Position numbers and translations under genes: made by a program. Shown here piece after piece: positions 9,658 through 21,071 of a stretch of DNA of 64,000 bases. The stretch covers positions 175,082 through 239,081 of the forward strand of contig CAJNOI010000086.1 of assembly GCA_905250115.1 (NCBI GenBank), given 5' to 3'. Position 1 is the first letter of the stretch; every line of letters begins with the position of its first letter. This DNA is from Adineta steineri. Taxonomy: Eukaryota; Rotifera; Eurotatoria; Adinetida; Adinetidae. The notes beneath the pieces are model-generated. The model worked only from the letters and a program-made list of their open reading frames with translations, was not told the origin of the DNA and ran no database searches.

Positions 9658-12600
9658 TTAGTTGGATTTGTTGTTGACGCTAAATATTTCAATATCTTGT
9701 ACTGGATCATTAATAATTGATACATCTGAAAAAAGATTTGTTGGAAATAAAGAAAATAAAGATGATATTGGATCCATTGGCATATCATCTCTTGAATCTA
9801 TCTGAAGACAGTTTTGATCAGTAGTATTGGTAATTGGATTATCAAACACACTTAAATCACTATTTGTATCAAACATATTCAAAGTAATATCTAAAAAAAT
9901 TGATAGAAAGAAAATTTAATATATATGTGGATGTTTGTATTTTTTATAAACCTTCTATATTCGGATTTTGCATTTCATCTGAAGTCAGTTGATTATTTGA
10001 ATGTTTGACACGATATTGATTAATAAATTCAAGAATCTCATCAATAACTTGAATTTCTTCTTGACAAATATTAATTTCATTTTGTTTAATTCTTCGACAT
10101 TCAGTTAGTTTTTCAAAGATAGTTTTTCGATAAGTTTCATCTCGAAGATGAGTTAAAAATGACTACGATAAATAAAAATTCTTATTAAAAGTTTTTACTT
10201 TAAAACATGAACATACAGTTATTTCATTTTTAGCAGACGAAGAATTGCTTTCTTGATCATTTAATATTGATGAAATTGTTGTTGTTGTTATCATTGAAGG
10301 AAGTAGTACTACATCAGCTGAGTTTAAAATAAAATCAATTTCAATAGGACTATACATAAAGAATGTACACGTAAACATCACATTGCTCAAATTGAATTAT
10401 CTTACACGAACACACTCATGTAGGTACAGTTAGGGACAATTCATTTAGAAGTGTATTCCAAATAATGTATGACATAAAAGTCTTCGCATAACATATTTGT
10501 TTAATATTCGACAGCGTTTAACTCATATGAAAAAACTGCTCAGTGAGATATATGTAATCGAAAATTGAACAAACATGTTGTACAATAGCTCAATCTATTC
10601 AAGAAAAAGGAAGTTTGAAAAAATCGTATCAATAACTAATATTAGACAAGAAAGGGTACATAATCCTAAGATTTTCTAATAAATATATATATATATCTAC
10701 TATTTGAATTATTTGCTGGAATATGAATCGGCCTTTTTGCTAATAGTTGTTGTAATGAATGACTAATAAAAAATTCTTTTGTTTTAAAAAATCGATATTT
10801 CTTAATAAGAAATATCTATTACCATTGAATAATATATGTTGTACAAATATAACTTTCCACTTTTCCTGTCCATGTATTAATATGTGCTTGTGAAGATGTT
10901 TGAAGTAAAATCCATTGGTCATCTTTTGTTAGAAATCTATATGGTTCACTTTTCTCATTTCCATTTTCTTTCCCTTAGAGAATTTAAACAAGTTTTTATA
11001 TTTAGCACTCAATTATCTTACATAATTTATAAGCTCGAACAATAACTGATAAATCATCTGGATGGACAAAATCAAAATAAGTACGTCCAATTAATTCAAA
11101 TGCATCATAACCAAGCATTTGTCGAGCCCTAGAAATAAACATATAAATGAAATGTCTTTAAATTTTTTTCCTCAAACTTTGAATCGATATAAACAAATTT
11201 TCCTTGAGTATTTAAATAAGTGATAAATTCTTCTATTGGATAATCAGCATTCATCTTTAACATTCGATCTAATGTATTTATTTTAACAATCGACATAAAA
11301 TATTTCTCATTTTCATTAACTAAATAAAATCAAAATCATTTATACAAGTCATTTCTGTTTTGTTTTACTTGTTCGATATGCACCAGTCAATGTACATTGT
11401 TCATAATCATTATCAACTGCTCGTTTCCATGATATATCACATGTTTGTAAAACTTTAAATATAAATAAAAAATAATGGTGAATTTTTTCTAAATAAAAAA
11501 ACCTTGATGATTATTTAGAAGATAGACAAGTAATTGATCATGATGTGATGGAAGAATAAAGTCAAATAATGAATGATTAATCAGTTCATCTTGTGAATAA
11601 CCAAAATATGAATGAATATTCTTTGATACATAAACTATTTTATGAAGATTTAAATCAAGTTTAATAACAAGAAAAAAACAATGCATTGACTAAAATTAGA
11701 AAGAAAGGAATATATATGTTTAATTAGTTTTGTTTATTTAATGATACTTCAATAGCTAGTTGTAACCATTCATCAATAGACGTTATATCACAAGGTGGTT
11801 TCCAAGAAAATTCAACAATAGAATTTGATGATGAAGAAGAATTTTGTAACTTTGGTAGAACTAATTTTGTTTTATTTTTTATATCTAAATTATTCTTTAA
11901 TTTATATTTTAATATATAACTATATGTTTTACTTTGTTGATATTTTTCTAAAAAGGTCACAGTTTGACGTAAAACTGAAGCTTTATCTAATTTCGTATTT
12001 TCTTCATTTGTATCAGAAGTGTTTTCAATGAAAAGTATATCTTTTAGATTTGTTATTAATTGTGTAGATAAATCACGACGACGTTTTTCATTTTCATTAC
12101 GAAATTGTCTTAAAAATAAATTCTTTAATAAGAAAAATGCTATTTAGTTTTAATACCTTCTTGCTAATAATTTTATAGCATTATTTCTAAATAAAAAAGA
12201 TTATTAGTTTTCAAAATTCTTCTAATTTAAAAAAATTACTTTGAATATATTCGTTTTAATTTATTCGTATTTCTATTCATAGTCAAATATATCACGTTTT
12301 TACCAACTGAACTTATTAATGAACACGTGCAGCAACTGTAAAGAAAAAAAGAATAACCATATATCCATCGTAAGGAAGAAAAACGAAAAGTAACAAGACA
12401 TTAAACAACAGACGAGAAATTGAAAGAAAGACAAATGGTCTGTCATATACTTTGTTACATACGACCTCGAATGTACATATACTAGATGGTAGATTGTCGT
12501 TTCGTCGAAAAAATGATCGTCTAGCGGTCTATACTTCAAAGCATATCAAAGAGTGTGGGTGGGGGGAAGGTGTGACTTTTCCACGAAACGAAAACTAAAC

Positions 12601-13175
12601 ATACTAGATTATGAACAAATCTTGTTAATATTATATTGAAAATTTTGAATTTCTTTAGAAAATATTTATCAGATGTTTTTTAATATTGAATAGATATTAA
12701 TACAAATAAAAACAATCGATTATTTGATTTTTTTTCAGATAAGAAATTAAATATTTTGACTTAGGATTGATTCATAGAAATAATTTCTTCGAAATTTTAA
12801 TTTTCTGATTAATTAGAAGTTGAATAATTTATATAATAATTCAAATTACCATATTATTATATATTGATCTCGAAAAATCTATAAACTATTCAAATTATTG
12901 TGATAAAATTGATAAAAGTAATTGGATAGATGTCATGATATTGTAGTAAAAAAAGGCGTGAAATATTATATTTATGAGTGACTAATTTTTTTGTACGTTA
13001 CATATCTTTACATTTACAACGATGAAAATCAACTCATAGAATTAGTTATGATAGTAATACACATTTCAATATTCTTTATAATAGTCTTTAATTTCTAATT
13101 TATTTATTTTTTTAACAATTATGTTATCAAATAATCTTTATAAAAATTTTCAATTACATAAAATAATCTTGAATA
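9120..13175. repeat. Direct repeat, copy 1 (CLOCK A block)
   Basis: This block matches about 22,383-26,560 in the same orientation. Shared landmarks are the gene remnant near 9120-9180, the whole CLOCK gene, the AT-rich upstream sequence and the motif ACATTTACAACGATGAAAAT at about 13,011 (about 26,408 in the other copy). Copy 2 has a few hundred extra bases at about 26,050-26,310 that copy 1 lacks. Copies differ by many substitutions and small indels, so the duplication is not very recent. Confidence 0.85.
9658..12280 (-). CDS. CLOCK-like bHLH-PAS transcription factor, copy A
   Basis: Multi-exon gene, ATG at 12280, stop at 9658, about ten exons. Exon 1 (12240-12280) encodes MNRNTNKLKR. Exon 2 (about 12157-12186) and exon 3 (about 11748-12108) give a CLOCK-type bHLH: basic region RNENEKRRRD, helix 1 TQLITNLKDILF, helix 2 KLDKASVLRQTVTFL. 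The conserved EFSWKPP linker that precedes PAS-A in CLOCK/NPAS2 follows. PAS-A (about 11510-11690) contains IVYVSKNIHSYFGYS; PAS-B (about 10,700-11,130) contains MLGYDAFELIGRTYFDFVHP and EPYRFLTKDDQWILLQTSS, both diagnostic. The C-terminus has a Ser-rich segment, a coiled-coil-like KKL/QEEIQVID helix and an acidic tail. CLOCK proteins pair with BMAL/Cycle on E-boxes in the nucleus; that role is inferred from family. The protein is much shorter than vertebrate CLOCK and lacks a poly-Gln tail. No lesion seen. Confidence 0.85.
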
Positions 13176-13759
13176 TTTTTCAATTATTTCTTGAGGATGC
13201 GGATCTGGGTCTGGGTGGATGAGTGTGAGCGTTAATGCTTACTACGTCCATGCCAACCCGCATCCTCAAGAGTATCTTCTTCATAGACCACACCCATCAA
13301 ACATTGTCGAAAAGGTTTTTTAAATATATAAATACACAACAACAGTTGAATAGCATCGAATTATTCATAGCAACTATAGGTAATCTATCAATTTACGAGC
13401 GAGCTTTTCTGTCGTCCATCGAGAAGACTCAAGTTAATATTCGATGGATGAATACTGTTGAACAAGACATTAGTGCTTAGCTCAGTAATTATGTTGAAAC
13501 AGATTAGAAGACTAGAAAACTAATAAGACCAATGTGTTTATATTCATAAAACTACAGAAAGAGTATAAATGAATTAAGAACATAAAAACTTCAAGCTTCA
13601 TTAATGAGAATGTGAGATAATATCCTTTTTATTTTCTATCATCCTCACCTTCTTGAGGGTGAATGTGAACGAATAAAATGAATATTACATATATATATAA
13701 TTTATTATAAAGAAACAAAAATACAAACATGAGAATTAATATATTTGTTTAATGAACAA
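12281..13759. other. Intergenic region between CLOCK A and GPCR 1, with hairpin
   Basis: Contains the CLOCK A upstream region, the outer edge of the direct repeat (about 13,175), a telomere-like hairpin at 13,190-13,270 (listed separately), and the outer edge of inverted-repeat arm 1 (about 13,590). A weaker hairpin member (TCACCTTcttGAGGGTGA) lies at about 13,644-13,661 and is also present, inverted, at about 35,345-35,362. An open stretch at 13,235-13,480 starts inside the hairpin and is not accepted as a gene. Confidence 0.5.
13190..13270. repeat. Telomere-like hairpin 1
   Basis: Inverted arms CTTGAGGATGCGG and CCCGCATCCTCAAG flank a ~54-bp loop. The left inner side is G-rich (TCTGGGTCTGGGTGGATGAG). 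It sits between the end of the CLOCK A direct repeat and the start of inverted-repeat arm 1. Confidence 0.75.
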
Positions 13760-14837
13760 TTAGATATGTTCCTCGGAGTCTATCTGTGTATCACGTGTTT
13801 CTAAATTGTTGTCCGGTTCAATTCGATTATTTATGAAGCAACACCAATATTTGCATCGTTGCCAACATTTTTTTACTAGAATAAATTTTACTTGATGACG
13901 AAAACGTGATGAGAATATTAGAAAAATATAAAAGTTGATCTAAAATAAATCAAAATCTTACAAATATGATTTTTTTTAGCAAAGAAAATAATTTTACAAT
14001 ATAATTTGTAGTAAGAATGGAGAGAAGAATTGCTTGAATCAATCGACCAATTGCATATGCCATACGCACACTTGGTGATATGGGAAAATTAATGGCATAA
14101 ATACGATAAGCATTATAAGGTAGCGTTAAACAAATGAAGGCAATTACACGCATAAGAACCATTGCTGTTATTTGTTTCTCTAATTTACGACGAACAACTG
14201 GTAATTGTCGGCGAACTAAATGACGAACATTACGATAAGCCAAGACACTAAATGATGATGCAATTACAATAGGTAGAAAACCTATTAATATTGGATAAAA
14301 GAAAAATGTTGAATACTTCATCCATACATAATTCGATATGACACATCCCAATATTGGCTGAATATCATAAGAAGAGCCAAGTGCAATGCTATGAATGATC
14401 GCAAAACAAATGCATATAAACGAAGCATATCGACCTAATTGCAATGTGCACATTTGTCTTAAATTGTAACGATGATTTGTCGAAAAGAATTGATCAACAG
14501 CAGAAAAACATATCATATAACAAGTAGTGAGCGCACATATTTGTACCAATATATATCTTAATTTACACCAAATTGAAGAACGTTCTGTTGCATCATCTCC
14601 ATATATTGTTATTAACATAGTTAAACTAATGGAGAAAAATTGATAAATTAAGTTGGAAATTGATTCAATAGTTATATAGAAGGTGCATCGATTAGTTCGA
14701 AATAGTTTCAATTGAGTAAAAACAAGAAGATTCAACACATTACCAATAACTCCAAAACTAAATACAATAAAACCACTATAAATCGAGTATTGTGTAGCAA
14801 ATTTGAGAATTCCGTCAGAGACTGATGACGATGACAT
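13760..14837 (-). CDS. Rhodopsin-like orphan GPCR 1
   Basis: Two exons, 14837-13998 and 13939-13760, with a 58-bp intron in the TM7 region; spliced length 339 aa. Seven hydrophobic segments are visible. TM1 has GNVLNLLVF. A Cys (WCKLRY) precedes TM3, and a second Cys (LGCVISNY) in extracellular loop 2 can pair with it. TM3 ends in SAVDQFF, where most rhodopsin-like receptors have DRY; Arg is replaced by Gln. TM6 has FICLTLPYNAYRIY. TM7 is restored by splicing as NYIINFYIFLIFSSRFRHQ, a divergent NPxxY. The cytoplasmic tail ends in an acidic DTQIDSEEHI. It resembles the expanded FMRFamide-receptor-like families of rotifers; ligand unknown. Duplicated as GPCR 2. Confidence 0.8.
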
Positions 14838-15485
14838 GTTATTTTTTTCAGAATGGCATATTCTTTATTATTTGTGCTTTTCTTTTTTTCCAGACGATCT
14901 AAAACGTAATATAAAAAAAAGTTAATCTATTCTTGTCATTTATTAGTTATAAAGCATCTTAACAGAGATTACTGTGATGATTGATAATAAAAGTCTTTAA
15001 CTACTACTATGACATATTATGAATATAAAATATAAAATTAGAACTAAATAAACGAATACTTGAATTTATCATTAGAACTATTCGTAATTTGTATAAAATA
15101 AAAAAGAATGATGTTTTTTCTCTGCACCACCAACACATAAATAATAAAAAGAGAATGTATGTTCATCTTTCATGTCATTAAACTATTTAATTAAACAATA
15201 ATGCATTTATTGAACACGTGACACGTGTTCTAATTCATCTGCGTAATACATTGCCAGTAGTCTTTTAAGATATTAAATTTCATTTTCTCTTCAATAAAGA
15301 TTACAGTTAATGAAGATGTCGAATATTTTGTGTTCTACAGTTAATATTTAATAGGATATATTTATGTTACATATCTTCTCACTATAAAATAATAATCGAA
15401 CAATGAGACAATTTTAAATTAGTTATTCATTTATTCTTATTCTTAAACCTTTGACATATATCTTAGTAACATTCATGGAAACCAT

Positions 15486-15540
15486 CTTGAGGGTGCGGAT
15501 GAATGCGTGGAATGAATATAGTACCATACTCACACCCTCA
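15486..15540. repeat. Telomere-like hairpin 2
   Basis: Arms TGAGGGTGCGG and CTCACACCCTCA around a ~30-bp loop. The counterpart in arm 2 at about 33,518-33,569 keeps the arms but has a different loop. Confidence 0.75.
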
Positions 15541-15888
15541 TAGGTTTAGAGCATAGTGATTAATAGAAAGTTTCGAACACACTATGTGTATCTGCATGTT
15601 TTATGATCATTTTGTAGCTCTCGATCGCCACGATCTTCGCTGAAAAAATGGCGATTTTCTAGAGACGTCGGTTTATAATTCTAAGTAGCGCCAGACTATC
15701 AAACCTAGTAGTTCACCTATCGATGAGCATTGTGAGAGATAGTTCGATCGTCAGTTCACTTTTTTTCCTCATAAAAATATATTCATAAGAAAGACCAAAT
15801 GAAACTGTATATAAAGTATAGGTGTCACAATGGATCGAAACTCCTTTATGAAACTATTTTATATGAACTTTTGTAAGTAGTAAGAAAT

Positions 15889-15950
15889 TGCGGGTGTGGG
15901 TGTGGATGTCTCTCTTTTGTGGCTCCATTCACATCCACACTCACCCGCAC
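15889..15950. repeat. Telomere-like hairpin 3 (clearest member)
   Basis: Left arm TGCGGGTGTGGGTGTGGATG and right arm CATCCACACTCACCCGCA enclose a ~25-bp loop. The left arm carries two GTGTGG units. A degraded counterpart lies at about 32,885-32,945 in arm 2. Confidence 0.85.
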
Positions 15951-15977
15951 ATAGTTATGTTAATATTCTGATATTAT

Positions 15978-16229
15978 TTAGGTATTAGTATATATCACTG
16001 TTCCAAATTTAAAATTACCAGACAATATCAATTGTTCGTCAAGAATCAGATCAACAGCCATCTTATGAGTGTGAATGATGGATATAAAGAAGTCTCTTTC
16101 AACAGAATCGCACTCACACCGACTTGCCATAAAGAGATTTTTGCCATTTAAAATTCTGAAGAAAGAAACGTTTAATGAACTACAAATACATTTTATCGAA
16201 TAGTATCGAAAGTAAACAAATAGATTCAA
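15978..16229 (-). CDS. Small open frame shared by both inverted-repeat arms (uncertain)
   Basis: An 83-codon frame containing MASRCECDSVERDFF and KMAVDLILDEQLILSG. The inverted copy at 32,608-32,877 keeps the frame open despite amino-acid changes. A splice-acceptor-like CTTCAG (CTTTAG in the other arm) lies inside the frame before the MASRCECDS stretch, so the coding part, if any, may start there. No signal peptide or known domain. Preservation could simply reflect the shared duplication. Confidence 0.3.
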   Translation of the reverse strand: MNLFVYFRYYSIKCICSSLNVSFFRILNGKNLFMASRCECDSVERDFFISIIHTHKMAVDLILDEQLILSGNFKFGTVIYTNT

Positions 16230-17843
16230 AATGTAAAAGAAAGATCTTTAGTCAATCATTAAAACATATGTTGTGAATTCTATTAAATAAAGGCTTTTCA
16301 ATCATATTCATTTTATCATTTGATCGAAATAGATCTATAACGTCAGATACATCGATCTAATAAAAATGTCAAAAATGATTTTAATTCAGTTTGCAGATCT
16401 ACGTACTTGTTTCTATTCGAATGATGAAAAGAAAAAATGCTATAATCTATCTAAAAATCGAAAAAAACGATAGTCGAAATTTGGTATTCAGATGAACATA
16501 ATAACTAAAAAATGTATAATTTATTTCTATGACGTAGATAATCGCATCTAGTCTAATAAGAAATCGAAATAAGTGATGTAAGATAAAATAGTAGAATAAC
16601 TTGAAAGTAATAAAGTCAAAATAAATATAAAGAACGAATTTTATATGTATATAAGAAAACATGAAAAATAAAATAAAAATAGAATTTTCGACCTTGTCAG
16701 AATCATGAAGTCGGTCATTATCAGTAATACCAGAACACCAAGAACACATTAAGTATTAAATGATTAGCTATGTTATACTGACGATGACCGACTTCACGAT
16801 TCTGACAAGATCGAAAATTCTATTGTTATTTTATTTTTCATGTTTTCTTATATACATATAAAATTCCTTCTTTATATCTATATAATTTATCGTTGCACTG
16901 CACTTTATATCTATTTTGACGTAAGATTATTTCTATAGTTATATTTATACTGAATAATAACGGATTAATGACGATTTCTATACGTCATAGGTATATATAC
17001 ATATATCGTATTATTTTCTACATCATTTAAGATAAAGGTAAATCGACGAATAAAAGTATTATTATAACAAATCTCTCTTTTGTCCCTTTAACCAACGCAT
17101 TTGAAAAGACTGACTGTTCTTTTTTGGATGTTGTATAAAAACCATTGTTTTTTCGTTGTATCGTTATTATTCTTACGATCACGTACATATTGTGAATTAA
17201 ACATAACTCTATAAATGATTCGTAAGTAGAACCTAGGTGAGTACTTTCATTTGAGTGATACTGATGAGATTGATACATGAATCAAGAAGAAGAAAAACCT
17301 TTCTTTATTTTACCATAATTATTTGAACAGTTTCTAGATTTTTCGAGGTCAATATAAAATGATATATGGTAATTTAAATATTCTATACATTTTATGTTTT
17401 TGATTAATTAAAAAATTTAGAATTTCGAAGATATTATTTTACTTTATTCATAAATAAAAAGAAATAATAAATTATTTCTATAAATTAATTCTAAATTAAA
17501 ATGTTTTCTTTTTCTTTTTATCTACATTAATATCTATTCAATATAATAAAATATCTGATACATATGTTTTTAAGATATTCTAAATTTTCGAAATAATATT
17601 AACTAGATTTATTCATGGCTTAGGCATATTCTTCTATGTATAAACATATAAGGCCATGTGTACTCGACAAAATGATTAAGAATTTATCTTTCCTTAATGT
17701 TTTTTTGAACTTATACTGTGTAACGCATTGTTACTTTTCGTTTTTCTTTCTGTTCCTATGATTCTGATTCTTTTTTTTCTCTTTTTAGTTGATACGTGTG
17801 CACATTAACGATTGTGTTCGGTGCAAACGTTTGATACTTGACT
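16230..17843. other. Intergenic, arm 1, containing a foldback insertion; CLOCK B upstream region
   Basis: Apart from the foldback element at 16,577-16,927 (listed separately), the sequence matches about 31,275-32,600 of arm 2 in inverse orientation. Near 17,230-17,260 the CCTAGGTGAGTACTTTC motif also occurs upstream of CLOCK D (inverted, about 31,920) and in altered form upstream of CLOCK C (about 26,120). It is a candidate conserved upstream element. No gene seen. Confidence 0.5.
16577..16927. mobile_element. MITE-like foldback element with long terminal inverted repeats
   Basis: Two arms of about 100 bp, about 16,620-16,720 and 16,785-16,885, are near-perfect inverses (for example GACCTTGTCAGAATCATGAA against TTCACGATTCTGACAAGATC). 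They enclose a ~65-bp loop. GTAAGAT flanks both ends (about 16,577 and 16,921) and looks like a target-site duplication. Arm 2 of the large inverted repeat has no such insertion at the matching place (about 32,240), which shows that it moved in after the duplication. No coding capacity; an open frame across it at 16,447-16,749 is a by-product. Confidence 0.7.
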
Positions 17844-20800
17844 ATGAATCGAAATACGAATAAATTAAAACGAGTACGTTCAAGGTAACTTATAGGTTTT
17901 TTTATTAGAACAAATTTTAAAAATTAACTATATTTATTATTTAGAAAAAATAATATTGAAACACCAGCAAAAAGGTATTAAAACTAAATAAAATTTTTAT
18001 TATTGAAGAATTTGTTTTTTTAAGACAATTTCTGAAAGAAACTGAAAAACGTCGTCGAGATTTATTTGCACAATCAATAACAAATTTAAGAGATATACTT
18101 TTAATTCAAAAACCCTCTGATACAAATGAAGAAAATACAAAGTTAGACAAAACTTCGATTTTATGTCAAGCTGCGACGTTTTTAGAAGAACATAAACACA
18201 GTAAAATACAATCTTTATAACGGGTGTGGCAAAAATTTTGCAACATTTTGGTTTCACATATATGTTGGCTTGCGAAAATGACAGCATCTTGATTTTTCTT
18301 TTAAAAGATGCGGTACGGAAAGCTCTACAACAGTTGTACAAAACAATTCCGTATTAGTACACAAAAAGTCTTGCACATATCTTTCCGATGGCGAAAAGTA
18401 GCATTAACATACGGCTTTCTCATTTAGATTACAGGAAGAACCATTAGAACAAGTCACTACGAGTTTCTTTATGAAATTTTTGTCGAGCTTTTCACGGCCC
18501 ATCTTTTGAAAAAAAAATTAAGATTTTCTTATTCTCTCAAGCCGATGTATATGCGAAACAAAAATTGTTGCAAAACTTTTGCCACACTAGGTATATATAT
18601 ATTAAAATATAAATTAAAGAATAATTTAGATTTAACTAATGAGACAAAATCAGTCATATCAAATATGCAAAACCCTTCTCGTTTATCATTACATTCTATT
18701 CTTGAATTTTCTTGGAAACCACCTTTTGATATAATTTCTGTTGATGAATGGTTACCAATAGCTGTTGAAGTATGATTAGATAAACAAAACTAATTATTTA
18801 TATATTCTTTTTTTTATTTTTAGTCAATGCAATGTTTTTTTTCTTGTTATTAAACTTGATTTAAGTTTTCATAAAATAGTTTATGTATCAAAGAATATTC
18901 ATTCATATTTTGGTTATTCACAAGAGGAGCTTATTAATCATTCATTATTTGACTTTATTCTTCCATCAAATCATGATCAACTACTTGCCTATCTTCTAAA
19001 TAATCATCAAGGTTTTTCTTTTCTTTTTCTTTTTTATTTAAACAATTCAAGATTATTTTGTTAGTCTTACAAACATGTGACATATCATGGAAACGAGCAG
19101 TTGATAATGATTATGAACAATGTACATTGATTGGTGCATATCGAACAAGTAAAACAAAACAAAAATGATTTCTACAAATTATTCTGATTTTGTTTAGTTA
19201 ATGAAAACGAACAATATTTCATGTCGATTGTTAAAATAAATACATTAGATCGAATGTTAAGGATGAATGCTGATTATCCAGTAGAAGAATTTATCACTTA
19301 TTTAAATACTCAAGGAAAATTTGTTTATATCGATTCAAAGTTTGAGAGAAAATATTTAAGGACATTTCATTTATATGTTTATTTCTAGGGCTCGAGAAAT
19401 GCTTGGTTATGATCCATTTGAATTAATTGGACGTACTTATTTTGATTTTGTTCACCCGGATGATCTCCCAGTTATTGTTCGAGCTTATAAATTATGTAAG
19501 ATAATTGAGTGCTAAATATAAAAACTTGTTTAAATTCTCTAAGGGAAAGAAAATGGAAATGAGAAAAGTGAACCGTACAGATTTTTAACAAAAGATGATC
19601 AATGGATTCTTCTGCAAACATCTTCACAAGCACATATTAATAAATGGACAGGAAAAGTTGAGAGCTATATTTGTACAACATACATCGTTCAATGGTATCT
19701 GTTATTTTATTATGAAAATATAAAGAAATTTCTTTTTTAGTCATTCATTACAACAACAATTCGCAGAAAGACCAATTAATATTCAAACAAATAATTCAGA
19801 TAGTAAATATATTTTCAATAATTACTGTTTCTTTTCTCTGGGAAACCTAATTCTATTATAGATCTTACAAAGGAAGGTAATCTAAACATGATACTCTTAG
19901 AATTTTAGAATAGAAATATTAAAAATTTTGAAATTCAAATAAAATTAAAAAAATATTCATTTAAGAATTATATTATCTTTTTATTGACTATAAATTCTCT
20001 CAAGACTACTATTATGTGTACGTGATAATCATAATGATATAAGATTATTTAACTAAATGTCTTACGATTAAGAATATGAATGTAATCATTTTGATAAGTA
20101 ATCATAGGTCATATTAGTTTTATTTCTAATTCGTCTTTCGACGACGTACAACTCACTGGATGTATAGCGAGAGCATAAAAAATTTATTTTAACTTCCTAC
20201 TACCCTTTTAGTTCTCATCAGTGAGTTAAATGTTGTCGAAAATTTTCATGTCATAGATTATTTGAAACATATTTATCAATGAAATATCTGTAAGTGATTA
20301 GATATTTATTTGTAACATTCTTTACCTATGATCCTTCTGAGATAATAACAATAAATACGAATATTGAAAATGATGTTATTTTAGATTCAGCTGATGCTTT
20401 ACTATCGCCTTCAATGATAACAACTACAGCACAATCATCATCATCAATAACAACAACAATTTCATCAATATTAAATAATCAAGAAAGTAATTCGTCGTCT
20501 TCTGAAAATGAAATAACTGTATGTTTATGTTTGGGAGAAAAAATTTTTAATAAGAATTTTTATTTTTCTTAGCCATTTTTAACTCATCTTCTAAATGATA
20601 TTTACCAAGAAGCTATCTTTAATAAATTAACTGAATATCGAAGAATTAAACAAAATGAAATTAATATTCGTCAAGAAGAAATTCGAGTTATTGATCATGT
20701 TCGCCAGTTTGTTAATGAATATCATATTAAACATTCAAATAATCAACTGATTTCAGATGAAATGAAAGATTCAAATACAGAAGGTTTATAGAAATACAAA

Positions 20801-21071
20801 CATTTTCATTTATTAATTTATTTTTATGTTAGATCTTGCTTTAAATATGCTCAATAGAAATAGTGATATAACTTCATCAAAGAGTTCAATAACAAATACT
20901 ACTGATCAATATTGTATTCAGATAGATTCAAAGGATAATATGCCAGTGGATCCATTATCGTCTATATCTTCTTCATTTCCAACAGAACCATTTTCAGATA
21001 TATCAACTACGAATAATCCAATACAGGATACTGAATATTTGACATCAACAACAAATCCAACTAATCATTGA
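17844..21071 (+). pseudogene. CLOCK-like bHLH-PAS gene, copy B (broken)
   Basis: Same exon order as copy A: MNRNTNKLKR start at 17,844, bHLH exon from about 18,026, PAS-A from about 18,825, PAS-B from about 19,390, last exon ending TGA at 21,069-21,071. Lesions: a ~378-bp inverted-repeat insertion (18,213-18,590) splits the bHLH exon after EEHKHSK, introducing stops. A run of eight T instead of seven at about 18,835-18,842 shifts the frame at the start of PAS-A. The basic region has also drifted (LKETEKRRRD rather than RNENEKRRRD). The rest of the PAS-B and C-terminal exons are still open. Partner copy in the inverted repeat is CLOCK D, also broken. Expression from downstream starts cannot be excluded. 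Confidence 0.8.
18213..18590. mobile_element. MITE inserted in the CLOCK B bHLH exon
   Basis: Termini GGTGTGGCAAAAATTTTGCA and TTGCAAAACTTTTGCCACAC are inverted copies. The similarity continues inward for about 110 bp on each side (for example AGCTCTACAAC against GTCGAGCTT). The element is about 378 bp, non-coding, and flanked by TA-rich sequence (TATA), so the target duplication is ambiguous. Copies A, C and D lack it, so the empty site is known: coding sequence between the SK...YILKY codons. Confidence 0.8.

Larger units (their letters stand above)
14838..15977. other. Intergenic, arm 1, with two telomere-like hairpins
   Basis: Upstream region of GPCR 1; most of it matches about 32,900-34,180 in inverse orientation. 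It contains hairpins at about 15,486-15,540 and 15,889-15,950 (listed separately). No gene seen. Confidence 0.55.

Noticed and set aside
16447-16749. 100-codon minus-strand open frame
   Set aside because: It runs through the foldback element's inverted arm; composition is Phe/Ile/Tyr-rich, typical of chance AT-rich frames.
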